NCBI GenBank assembly: GCA_021775755.1
Contig: JAJFHE010000039.1
Span: forward strand, 186,001-250,000
Origin: Hyphomicrobiales bacterium
Lineage (GTDB): Bacteria; Pseudomonadota; Alphaproteobacteria; Rhizobiales; JAJFHB01
Reading direction: 5' to 3'
Length of the DNA stretch: 64,000 bases
Shown: one piece after another, positions 26,833 through 34,984 of the stretch
How the letters are laid out: every line of letters starts with the position of its first letter
Position numbering within the stretch: the first letter of the stretch is position 1
Notes under the pieces: generated by a model
The model's input: only the letters and a program-made list of their open reading frames with translations
Told to the model about the DNA's origin: nothing
The model's database searches: none
Program-made: the position numbers and the translations under genes

Positions 26833-29180
26833 CCGTTGAAAACTCAAAGACCGGGGTCACTGCGGGCGTTGTCGGCCATCCGGTCGCGAAACTCGACAGT
26901 GGCGAAAAAGTTATGGGGCGGTCCGAGTATATCGCCGATCTATACCGCCCGAACATGGTGCATGGTGCAGTTCTAGGCAGTGCCCATGCTCATGCCCGGA
27001 TCGTCAGCTACGACACGAGCGAAGCCGAAAAGGCGCCCGGTGTGGTCGCCGTTTTAACCGGTGATGACGTGGGCGAAGGGCGCATGGGCGCGTTCATCAA
27101 GGACGAACATGCAATCGCCAAGGGAAAGGTGCTCTATCTCGGCGAACCGGTTGCAGCGGTTGTCGCGGAGACCGAAGAACAGGCGCGCTCTGCGGTCCGG
27201 CTGATCAAGGTCGAGTATGAAGAGCTCGATGCGGTCCTGAGCCCGGAGGCGGGGTTGGCAAAGGACGCGCCGATCCTGCACGAAAACCTCGATGACTACT
27301 TCAAGGTTTTCGACACGGGTTCGGCCGGAAATCTGGCATCCCGTACGGTGTTCGAGGAAGGCGACGTCGAGGCCGCGTGGGAAAGCTGCGATGTCATTGT
27401 CGAAGGCGAGTACACCACGGAACCGCAGGCGCATGTTGCTATCGAACCCTGTGGGGCGCTGGCGGAAGTGGACGCTGGCGGGCGCGTCACCTTGTGGTCG
27501 GCAAATCAATCGGTGTTTCGTGTCCAGGCGAATGTTTGCGAATCACTCAGCCTGCCGATGACGCGACTGCGGTGTCTGACGCCCCGCGTAGGTGCGGGTT
27601 TCGGCAACAAGATGGAAGCCCATGTGCAGCCGATTACCGTGGCGTTGACGCTCAAGTGCGGCCGTCCGGTCAAACTCATTCTCACGCGCGAAGAAGATTT
27701 CGAAATTGTAAGGGCGCGCCATCCCTTCAAAATCCGCATGAAAACCGGCGCGAAGAAAGACGGCACTTTGATTGCAAGAAAGTGCGAAGTGCTGCTGGAC
27801 TGCGGCGCCTTCGCCGACGACAGTCCGGGCGTTCTTGGCTACAGCCTCTTGATGGCGCGGGGGCCCTACCGGATTGCCAATGTACGCAGCGAGGGCAAGC
27901 TTGTTTACACCAACAAAATGCGCTTCGGCGCCTATCGCGGCTTCGGCAATCCGCAGGTTACATTCGCCGGTGAACAGCAGATCGACGATATTGCCGAGCA
28001 GCTGAACATCGATCCGATAAAGCTGCGGCGCAAGAACATGACGCACGAAGGCGACCCGTGGTTTCTCGGCCAGGAAGTTCGCTCCAACGGGCTGAAGCAA
28101 TGTCTTGATGAGGTCGAAGCGCGCAGCAACTGGAAGAAACGAAACCAGGCTGCGCAAAGGCCGGGCGTGAAACGGGGAACCGGTATCGCGGTCGCGGCGC
28201 ACATTTCCGGCCTTCTTGGCACGGGTGCGATTGTGCGCATGCTCGAAGACGGTTCGATTTCACTCAACACCGGGGCGACCGATATCGGCCAGGGATCCGA
28301 TACCGTGCTGGCACAGATTTGTGCGGAGACCTTAAAGGTTCCGCTCGAGAACGTATTTGTTTCGAGCCCCGACACGGACGGGTCACCTTACAACTGGGGA
28401 ACGACGGCGAGCCGGGTGACCTATACGACGGGCCGTGCCGTTGCGGCGGCCTCGGCAGATGTTGAAAAGCAGGTCAAAGAGCACGCGGCGCAAATGCTTG
28501 ACTGCGACATCGGCGATCTGGAATTGCGCGATGGCGGCCGCGTCGGCATCGTTGGCTCGAACACCGATCTGCCGTTCTTCGCAGTATCCGCCCACGCGCA
28601 TTGGGCAGTCGGTGGACCGTTGGTCGGCACCAGCACGCTTGTGTTTGAGCGAGATACCCTGGATCCCAAGCGCGCGGTGGCGCAGGGCCTGCCGTTCCCG
28701 CGCATCGGTGTCATGAGCTTCAGTGCGGTCGTGACCGAGGTTGAAGTCGACGAGGTGACGGGGCAGGCGAGGGTCGTGGAGGCGTGGTCCGCTGCCGATG
28801 TCGGCCGGGCAATAAACCCGCAGCTAGTTGAAGTGCAACTGGAAGGCGGGTTTCTTCAGGGAATGGGCTTTGCGCTTTATGAGGAAATGGTTTGGGACGG
28901 TGCGCGGCTCGCCAATCCATCGCTCATGGACTACAAGATTCCAACGACGCGCGACGCCCCCGGCGTGGTCCACCCGATCATTGTCGAAGCACCTGAACCC
29001 GATGGCCCCTTCGGCGCCAAGGGGGCAGGCGAGATTTGTATCAATGCCGTGCCGGCCTCGATCGCCAATGCGGTTGAGGATGCGACAGGTTTCCGTCACC
29101 GCAGTTTGCCGATGACCTCTGAGCGCGTGTTGCGGGGGATGATGAGCGCAGACAAAACTTCCGGGGAGGAGGCGTCGTGA
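26829..29180 (+). CDS. Molybdopterin-binding large subunit of molybdenum hydroxylase (cluster 1)
   Basis: A 783-residue catalytic subunit of the xanthine oxidase family. The ATG at 26829 overlaps the Fe-S stop and has an AAGGAGG site; an in-frame ATG at 26769 lies inside the Fe-S gene and is rejected. Visible features are the ab-hammerhead domain (about 15-130), molybdopterin motifs RVGAGFGNKMEAH and RFGAYRGFGNPQ, the Q-loop DIGQGSDTVLAQI, and the catalytic glutamate in FGAKGAGEICIN. The CO-dehydrogenase signature with S-selanylcysteine (AYxCSFR) is absent, so it should hydroxylate an organic ring, plausibly an N-heterocycle feeding the NicX-like dioxygenase. Substrate is inferred from neighbours only. 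Confidence 0.93.
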   Translation: MTVENSKTGVTAGVVGHPVAKLDSGEKVMGRSEYIADLYRPNMVHGAVLGSAHAHARIVSYDTSEAEKAPGVVAVLTGDDVGEGRMGAFIKDEHAIAKGKVLYLGEPVAAVVAETEEQARSAVRLIKVEYEELDAVLSPEAGLAKDAPILHENLDDYFKVFDTGSAGNLASRTVFEEGDVEAAWESCDVIVEGEYTTEPQAHVAIEPCGALAEVDAGGRVTLWSANQSVFRVQANVCESLSLPMTRLRCLTPRVGAGFGNKMEAHVQPITVALTLKCGRPVKLILTREEDFEIVRARHPFKIRMKTGAKKDGTLIARKCEVLLDCGAFADDSPGVLGYSLLMARGPYRIANVRSEGKLVYTNKMRFGAYRGFGNPQVTFAGEQQIDDIAEQLNIDPIKLRRKNMTHEGDPWFLGQEVRSNGLKQCLDEVEARSNWKKRNQAAQRPGVKRGTGIAVAAHISGLLGTGAIVRMLEDGSISLNTGATDIGQGSDTVLAQICAETLKVPLENVFVSSPDTDGSPYNWGTTASRVTYTTGRAVAAASADVEKQVKEHAAQMLDCDIGDLELRDGGRVGIVGSNTDLPFFAVSAHAHWAVGGPLVGTSTLVFERDTLDPKRAVAQGLPFPRIGVMSFSAVVTEVEVDEVTGQARVVEAWSAADVGRAINPQLVEVQLEGGFLQGMGFALYEEMVWDGARLANPSLMDYKIPTTRDAPGVVHPIIVEAPEPDGPFGAKGAGEICINAVPASIANAVEDATGFRHRSLPMTSERVLRGMMSADKTSGEEAS

Positions 29181-30007
29181 GGATATCGGACTATCCGCCC
29201 CAGGAAGCCTTCACAGCGATTGGCGAGCGCTATCACGAAGAGGTTCTGTCTCGCGCGGGGAACGTGCCCGGTGAAGACATCTCATATGGCGCCGACGCCT
29301 ATCAGTCACTGTGCGTCTATAGCGCCGCCGAGCCCAATGGAGATGTCTTGTGTTTCATGCATGGCGGCGGCTGGACGAACGGCTACAAGGAATGGATGGC
29401 GTTTATGGCGCCGGCGATAACCGGGCGCGGCGTGACATTTGTGAGCCTGGGATACAGACTTGCCCCGGCGCATGTGTTTCCCAAAGGGTTTGACGACTGC
29501 TGCGACGGCATCGCCGGGGTATATGAGCATGTCGCCAGGTTCGGCGGCGACGGCAACCGTATCTTCGTCGGCGGGCATTCCGCGGGCGCTCACTATGCAT
29601 CGCTTCTGGCGCTGCGGGCTGATTGGCAGTCGCCGCGGAACCTGCCCACTGATGTGATCAAGGGAGCATTGCCGGTTTCCGGCACATATTCCTTTGGTCC
29701 TGGCTCCGGGCTCTCCATGCGGCCCCGGTTTCTCGGACCGGAAGAAAATGGTGCAGACGAAGCCGCATCGCCAACGACCCATGTACACAAATCGGCACCG
29801 CCATTTCTTATCAGCTATGGCGAGGAGGACTTTCCGCACCTTGTCCGGCAGGCAGGTGAATTTGCAGATCTGTTGAAGCGCGCAAGCGTTGGCGTGCAGG
29901 TCATGCAACTTGCAGGTTGCGATCACCTCGGCGCGAGTTATGCGACCGGCGATGTGGATGGCGTGTGGATCAAAGGGGCGAGAGATTTCATGAGTTCTAT
30001 GCAGTAA
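29177..30007 (+). CDS. Formamidase-like alpha/beta hydrolase
   Basis: A 276-residue alpha/beta hydrolase resembling bacterial kynurenine formamidases (BD-FAE-like). The oxyanion motif HGGGW is at 62-66, the nucleophile S135 is in GGHSAGAH, and the triad is completed by an acid near D218 (YGEEDFP) and H250 (CDHLG). The start is GTG overlapping the large-subunit stop, with a strong GGAGG site. Position after a NicX-like dioxygenase suggests that it removes the N-formyl group from a ring-cleavage product, the step done by NicD in nicotinate breakdown. NicD is also an alpha/beta hydrolase, but this protein looks closer to the kynurenine formamidase branch. Function is an inference. Confidence 0.82.
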   Translation: MRISDYPPQEAFTAIGERYHEEVLSRAGNVPGEDISYGADAYQSLCVYSAAEPNGDVLCFMHGGGWTNGYKEWMAFMAPAITGRGVTFVSLGYRLAPAHVFPKGFDDCCDGIAGVYEHVARFGGDGNRIFVGGHSAGAHYASLLALRADWQSPRNLPTDVIKGALPVSGTYSFGPGSGLSMRPRFLGPEENGADEAASPTTHVHKSAPPFLISYGEEDFPHLVRQAGEFADLLKRASVGVQVMQLAGCDHLGASYATGDVDGVWIKGARDFMSSMQ

Positions 30008-30075
30008 ATGTCATCGAAACAGTGCACTAAACAGCACGAAACCGGCCAAAGAGCCGACAACCACGGAGGGAAGCA

Positions 30076-31239
30076 ATGAAGTATCTGTTATCACTCGTTA
30101 CAGCGCTGGCACTAGGTGTGCTGGCTGTGGCGGCAAATGCGGCAGAGCCTGTGCGCATTGGCTATTCGATTGCGAAGACCGGACTGTTTTCGCAGGCCGC
30201 GCCATCGCAAATCACCGCCTATGAGCTTTGGGCATCACAGGTCAATGCGGCGGGTGGCCTTGATGTCGCCGGTGAGCAGCGTCCCGTTGAGCTCGTCTGG
30301 TACGACGACGAATCCGATCCGGCAAAAGCCGCTCAAATATACGAGAAGCTGATTTCCGACGACGGCGTCGATCTTCTGCTTGCACCCTGGGGCACACCGC
30401 ACCACCTCAACGTTGCCGGTGTCGTTGAAAGCCATGGATTTCCGATGGTCGGCAACACCGCTGCATCGGTTGCGATCCGTGAAGTGCAGCCCGGCAACAT
30501 CTGGTTTCCGACATCTGCCATTCCGGACAAGATCGGTACAGAGCTTGCAGCACTTGCAAAGTCAGCCAACGTGACTTCCGTGGCGATCATTGCCAACGTA
30601 CTGCCGTTCGCTCAGGAGAATCTGCAATTCCTCGTGCCGGCGCTTGAAGCACAGGGCATCGAGGTGAAAGTCAACGAAAGCTACCCGCCGGACATTTCCG
30701 ACATGACGGCGCTGCTGACGCGGATCAAGAGTTCAGGCGTCGATGGGGTTATTGCGCTGTCTTACCCTGCGGACTCGTTTCTCTATATGGGGCAGGCCAA
30801 GGAGTTGGGCATCGATCAACCGTTCCAGTTCCTTCTCGTCGGGCCGACAATCGCCGCGTTCCAGGGAGCCTTTGGTGAAGTGGCCAACGGTATCGTTACG
30901 CTTGGCCACTGGAGCCCGCATCAGGCCGCGTGGCCGAAGGGCAAAGCGTTCTTCGACGCCTATGTTGAAGCGAACGGCATGGCCCCGGATTATCTCGACT
31001 CCGCCCTTGCTTACATGTCGTGTGAAATTCTGCAGCAGGCGGTTGCCGTTGCCGGACTGGACCGGGACAAGCTTCGCGAGGCGATCTCGTCCTCAACGTT
31101 CGACACGATCAACGGGCCGGTCCGCTTCGAAGGTGTTGAAAACGTCGTTACCCCCACTGCGTTCCTGCAGTTGCAGGGCGGCGACATGCATCTGGTCTGG
31201 CCTGCGGAAGCTGCAACCTCGCAGTATCAGCCTCGCTGA
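30076..31239 (+). CDS. HAAT-family ABC transporter substrate-binding protein
   Basis: A 387-residue periplasmic binding protein of the branched-chain amino acid/amide (LivJ/LivK) type. The signal peptide ends near residue 22 (VAANAAEP). The mature protein starts PVRIGYSIAKTGLFSQAAPSQ and has the two-lobe Peripla_BP_6 fold, with the lobe-1 ligand region in LLLAPWGTPHHLNVAGVVE. It has a strong GGAGG site. It begins the transporter part of the TetR unit and is followed by a stable hairpin and then both permeases and both ATPases. The ligand is probably the aromatic or heterocyclic growth substrate rather than leucine, judging from the neighbours. Confidence 0.92.
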   Translation: MKYLLSLVTALALGVLAVAANAAEPVRIGYSIAKTGLFSQAAPSQITAYELWASQVNAAGGLDVAGEQRPVELVWYDDESDPAKAAQIYEKLISDDGVDLLLAPWGTPHHLNVAGVVESHGFPMVGNTAASVAIREVQPGNIWFPTSAIPDKIGTELAALAKSANVTSVAIIANVLPFAQENLQFLVPALEAQGIEVKVNESYPPDISDMTALLTRIKSSGVDGVIALSYPADSFLYMGQAKELGIDQPFQFLLVGPTIAAFQGAFGEVANGIVTLGHWSPHQAAWPKGKAFFDAYVEANGMAPDYLDSALAYMSCEILQQAVAVAGLDRDKLREAISSSTFDTINGPVRFEGVENVVTPTAFLQLQGGDMHLVWPAEAATSQYQPR

Positions 31240-31264
31240 GACCAGGTAACTCAACGTTGAAACA

Positions 31265-31294
31265 GGGGCCGGTGCTTTAGAAAGCACCGGCCCC
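31265..31294 (+). terminator. 14-bp perfect hairpin between binding-protein and permease genes
   Basis: GGGGCCGGTGCTTT, a two-base gap, then AAAGCACCGGCCCC: a perfect GC-rich stem 26 bases after the binding-protein stop. No T-run follows, so it is probably an mRNA-stabilising or attenuating structure that keeps binding-protein levels above those of the permease genes, as known for other periplasmic-binding-protein operons. Confidence 0.8.
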
Positions 31295-31334
31295 GCCCAA
31301 CACGGCTGGACCGGCGCACAGGGAGGACGCAACG

Positions 31335-32222
31335 ATGGATATCCTGTTTTCCCCTCAGCTTCTGTTTTCAGCACTGGTGCTTGGAGCTCTCTACGCGCTT
31401 ATCGCGCTGGGCCTCAATCTGGTCTACGGCACGATGCGTCTGCTTAACATTGCCCACGGCGATCTGGTGATGATCGGCGCTTATGCTGCGTTCTGGCTGT
31501 TTACCCTCACCGGCATATCGCCGCTCATTGGGTTGCCGGTCATTGCCGTTTTGACGGCGGGTGTCGGCGTGGCGCTCTATTCGGTGCTGTTTCGGGGGCA
31601 GCTTGAAGGCACCCAATCCGTCGCGCAGCTTGAAGCGAACTCGCTCCTGCTGTTTTTCGGTATCTCCGTCGTTCTGCAAAACGTCATGGCGCTCGCGTTC
31701 ACCGCGTCACCGCGCGCCTATCGGCACCTCGACGATGTGTATCACGTGGCCGGCGTTGCCATGACGGGCAACCGCGTCGCAACATTGCTTATTGCTGTTC
31801 TGGTGCTGGCGGGCGTTGTCATATTTCTGAAAAGCACAATCTACGGGCTCGCGGTTACCGCCCTCATTCAAAGCCGCGATGCCGCGAAAGTTGTCGGAAT
31901 CAACGTTTCGCAGGTGCAAGTGGGCAGCTTTGCGCTTGGGTTCGGTGTCGCCGGCATCGCGGGAGCACTCATCAGCATGGCGGAGCAGATATCTCCGTTT
32001 ATGGGTTTTCCGTTCACCATCGCGGCCTTTGTCGTCATCATCCTTGGGGGGCTTGGAAACATTGCCGGAGGCATTATCGCCGGTGTCCTCTTAGGCTTCA
32101 TCGAAATCTACGCCGTGGCCCTCACGTCGGCGACCTATCGCTCCATTCTGCTCTACGGCATCTTTGTCGGTGTCCTCTTGATCCGTCCGCAGGGACTGTT
32201 CGGAAAGACGAGGGGCGGATGA
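31335..32222 (+). CDS. livH: HAAT ABC transporter permease (LivH type)
   Basis: A 295-residue inner membrane permease of the LivH family with about eight hydrophobic segments. Typical sequences are ALYALIALGLNLVYGTMRLL near the N-terminus, the AxxxGxN-like region ALIQSRDAAKVVGIN (about 176-190), and FTIAAFVVIILGGLGNIAGG near the C-terminus. It pairs with the LivM-type gene that overlaps its stop (ATGA). It forms the membrane channel for the ligand bound by the product of 30076-31239. Confidence 0.94.
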   Translation: MDILFSPQLLFSALVLGALYALIALGLNLVYGTMRLLNIAHGDLVMIGAYAAFWLFTLTGISPLIGLPVIAVLTAGVGVALYSVLFRGQLEGTQSVAQLEANSLLLFFGISVVLQNVMALAFTASPRAYRHLDDVYHVAGVAMTGNRVATLLIAVLVLAGVVIFLKSTIYGLAVTALIQSRDAAKVVGINVSQVQVGSFALGFGVAGIAGALISMAEQISPFMGFPFTIAAFVVIILGGLGNIAGGIIAGVLLGFIEIYAVALTSATYRSILLYGIFVGVLLIRPQGLFGKTRGG

Positions 32223-33142
32223 AAGAGATAACCCGCAACTGGCCGTTCCTGGGATGTCTGCTTGTACTTGCCGGTGCCGGCATCGCGACACCGCATCTCT
32301 TTGGTGCCTACTGGACCCTCGTCGCGCTGAACCTTGCGATGTGGATTGCGCTGACTCAGAGCTGGACACTGTTCTCCGGTATGACCGGATACATTTCGCT
32401 CGGCCACGTCGTGTTCTATGGCATTGGCGCTTACGTCGTCGTCGCGACCTTCAAGACGGTGCCGCTATGGATTTCCGTCCCCATGGGAGGCGTTGTCGCG
32501 GCGCTCTTTGCACTCATCGTGGCGCTGCCGGTGCTCAGGGTGCGGGGCCCCTACTTTGTCATACTGACGTTCGGCGTCGCGGAGCTCGTCAAGTTCATTA
32601 TTCTCAATATTGAGACCGGGCTCGGCAAATCGAGCCGGTTGCTGTTCGGCGCGCCGGGAGCCCAGACATTGCTCTACGTCATGATCTGTCTTGCCATTGC
32701 AGCAAGCGGCCTGACGCTGTTCGCCAAGGTATCGCGCTTTGGGCGCGGGCTGACGGCGATCCGGGAGGATGAAACGGCAGCAGAAACGGTGGGCATTCCG
32801 GTCGCGCGCTACAAGGTCATCGCCTTTGCCGCCTCGGCTGCAATTCCCGGCATGGTCGGCGGCCTTATGGCGCTGCGTTCGACTTACTTCGAAGTGCTGC
32901 AGGTGTTCAACCCGATCGTCTCCTTCACCATTGTCACCATGGCGATCATTGGTGGCAGTGGCGATGCGCGCGGGCCGCTGTTCGGCGCGGCGTTCATGGT
33001 CGGCCTGTCGGAGCTCTTGTGGGCCAATGCACCACGGCTTTACATGATCCTTCTGGGACTGTTTCTCGTCGGCTTCGTCGTATTCGCGCCAAGCGGGCTT
33101 GTCGGCCTGCTCGCACGCCGTGGCAGGGAGACGTCGGCATGA
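32219..33142 (+). CDS. livM: HAAT ABC transporter permease (LivM type)
   Basis: A 307-residue second permease, recognised by WTLFSGMTGYISLGHVVFYG in the N-terminal third, the coupling helix region TAIREDETAAETVGIPVARYK (about 178-198) and IIGGSGDARGPLFGAAF near the C-terminus. About nine hydrophobic segments. Overlaps livH by four bases at its start and the ATPase gene by four at its end. Confidence 0.94.
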   Translation: MKEITRNWPFLGCLLVLAGAGIATPHLFGAYWTLVALNLAMWIALTQSWTLFSGMTGYISLGHVVFYGIGAYVVVATFKTVPLWISVPMGGVVAALFALIVALPVLRVRGPYFVILTFGVAELVKFIILNIETGLGKSSRLLFGAPGAQTLLYVMICLAIAASGLTLFAKVSRFGRGLTAIREDETAAETVGIPVARYKVIAFAASAAIPGMVGGLMALRSTYFEVLQVFNPIVSFTIVTMAIIGGSGDARGPLFGAAFMVGLSELLWANAPRLYMILLGLFLVGFVVFAPSGLVGLLARRGRETSA

Positions 33143-33870
33143 GCCTCCTGATCGCAGATGGCATCGGCAAATCGTTCGGTGGGCTGAGGGCGCTGGCGGG
33201 TGTTTCATTTGCCGTCGACGAGGGGGAAATTGTCGGCCTAATGGGAGCGAACGGCGCCGGCAAGACAACACTGTTCAGTATAATCGCGGGACATCAGCGC
33301 GCCAGCGAGGGCGCCATCCGGTTCAAGGGCGCCTCAATTTCGGGGTTACGCCCGGATCAGGTCTGCCGTCTCGGCATCGCGAGGACGTTTCAGATCGTGC
33401 GCCCGTTTGCCGGTTTGAGTGCACGCGATAATGTCGAGACCGCCCTGCTGTTTGGAGGTGCTCAGCAAAGTGCTTCCGCGAAGGTTTCCGATCGCGCGAT
33501 GGAAATCCTGGAAGAAGTCGGACTTGTGGATCAATGGCAAAAGCCCGCCGGTGCGATGACGCTGTCGGGGCGTAAACGCCTGGAGGTGGCGCGTGCGCTG
33601 GGCACGGCACCTGAACTTCTGTTGCTCGATGAAGTGATGGCGGGTCTTACGCCGGCGGAAGTTGCGGAAATGCTGGAGACTTTGCGATCGGTTAAGCGGG
33701 GCTACAATTTGACGATTGTGATCATTGAGCATGTGGTTCGTGCGCTTGTCGAACTCTCCGACCGGATCATCGTGTTGCATCATGGCGAATTGATCGCAGA
33801 GGGCGCGCCGGCAGATATCGCCAAGGACAAGTCCGTGCGTGCGGTCTATTTCGGCGAGGAAGATGCATGA
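33139..33870 (+). CDS. livG: HAAT ABC transporter ATPase (LivG type)
   Basis: A 243-residue ATP-binding subunit. Walker A is GANGAGKTTL (about 36-45), the signature is LSGRKRLEVARAL and Walker B is ELLLLDEVMAGL; the signature LSGRK rather than LSGGQ is common in LivG. The LivG-specific RTFQIVRPFAGLSARDNVETA is present. The start is the ATG at 33139, which overlaps the livM stop; a longer frame reaching 33019 is rejected because it lies wholly in livM. The protein is slightly short for LivG (about 255). Confidence 0.94.
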   Translation: MSLLIADGIGKSFGGLRALAGVSFAVDEGEIVGLMGANGAGKTTLFSIIAGHQRASEGAIRFKGASISGLRPDQVCRLGIARTFQIVRPFAGLSARDNVETALLFGGAQQSASAKVSDRAMEILEEVGLVDQWQKPAGAMTLSGRKRLEVARALGTAPELLLLDEVMAGLTPAEVAEMLETLRSVKRGYNLTIVIIEHVVRALVELSDRIIVLHHGELIAEGAPADIAKDKSVRAVYFGEEDA

Positions 33871-34580
33871 GCGCAATCCTGCAAGCCAGAGAGCTGGTGT
33901 CGGGGTACGGCGATGTGCGTATTCTGCACGCCGTCGATCTGAGTGTTGCGGAGGGCGGGATCACCGCGGTACTCGGATCGAACGGTGCCGGCAAAACGAC
34001 GCTGTTTCGGACGCTTGCCGGCCTGCTCGCAGCTGGCGCGGGGCACATAGAATTTTGCGGTTCGCCTATCGAAACGCTGCCGTCGCATGTCCGCGTTGAA
34101 CGCGGCGTGGTTCTGGTGCCGGAAGGACGGCTCGTGTTCCCTGACATGAGTGTTGAGGAAAATCTGCGCATCGGTTCCGTGAACGCGCGTGCGCGTTCTA
34201 AATGCAGCAAGACATTGTCTACGGTCTATGACCTCTTCCCCCGCCTCGACGAGCGCCGTTCGCAAGCGGCCGGCACGCTGTCAGGTGGCGAGCAGCAGAT
34301 GCTTGCGCTGGGGCGCGGCCTGATGGCGTTGCCGAAGGTGCTGCTCTTGGACGAGCCGACGCTTGGGCTGGCACCGACGATGGCTAAGCAAATTTTCGAA
34401 ATCATCCCAAACCTTGTTGAACTGGGACTTTCTATCCTGATTGCCGAACAGGATGTGCACCGGACCCTGCAATGCGCCCAGTTTGGATACGTGCTGGAAA
34501 ACGGCAAGGTTGCCGTCAGTGGAACGGGGCCCGAGCTCATGCAGACACCCGCCGTTTCGGAAGCCTTTCTGGGTCACTAG
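33867..34580 (+). CDS. livF: HAAT ABC transporter ATPase (LivF type)
   Basis: A 237-residue second ATPase. Walker A is GSNGAGKTTL (about 32-41), the signature LSGGEQQMLALGRGLM and Walker B VLLLDEPTLGLAP, all as in LivF. It overlaps livG by four bases and ends the transporter operon. The following 400 bases contain no gene but hold repeats and a hairpin. Confidence 0.94.
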   Translation: MSAILQARELVSGYGDVRILHAVDLSVAEGGITAVLGSNGAGKTTLFRTLAGLLAAGAGHIEFCGSPIETLPSHVRVERGVVLVPEGRLVFPDMSVEENLRIGSVNARARSKCSKTLSTVYDLFPRLDERRSQAAGTLSGGEQQMLALGRGLMALPKVLLLDEPTLGLAPTMAKQIFEIIPNLVELGLSILIAEQDVHRTLQCAQFGYVLENGKVAVSGTGPELMQTPAVSEAFLGH

Positions 34581-34984
34581 GACCATATGAACGTGAAGCG
34601 GTCCAATGGGCGATGGTCGCTGGATGTCTTGTAAATTGCGAAACGGATTTCTAATCCAGCGACGCTATGAACCGTCCCGCGTTGCGACCATGGGAGATTG
34701 CCGCCCTTGGTTTAACTTGACGGTGCCGGAGAAATTGTTGTCTCGGTCGCATACATCATCGACCGCATGAAAGCGCTCCAGCGGGCACTGTCGCGTTAAC
34801 GACGCAGCAGGTACGAGAAGGAATCCGACCTGGAGCTCCGACGATCGCACCTGTAGTCCATTCTGTATGACAAGGTGTAGCTCAACGAACCTTGAGATGC
34901 GTTGTCCCAAATATTTGGCGAAAAAGTGTTTCCAGACAGGCGATGCGTAATACGCGGCTTTTCCGAGCATGCAGCCGTTTCCAG
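34581..34984. other. Intergenic region with repeat relics and a hairpin
   Basis: No gene seen. At 34582-34605, CCATATGAACGTGAAGCGGTCCAA closely matches the hairpin insert in the IS6 remnant (22728-22751). At 34616-34625 and 34654-34663, GTCGCTGGAT and ATCCAGCGAC form a 10-bp inverted pair that could terminate livF transcription, though no T-run follows. At 34697-34711, ATTGCCGCCCTTGGT equals 15 bases of the MITE right end at 7232-7499. The stretch looks like a dumping ground for small repeats between two catabolic units. Confidence 0.6.
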
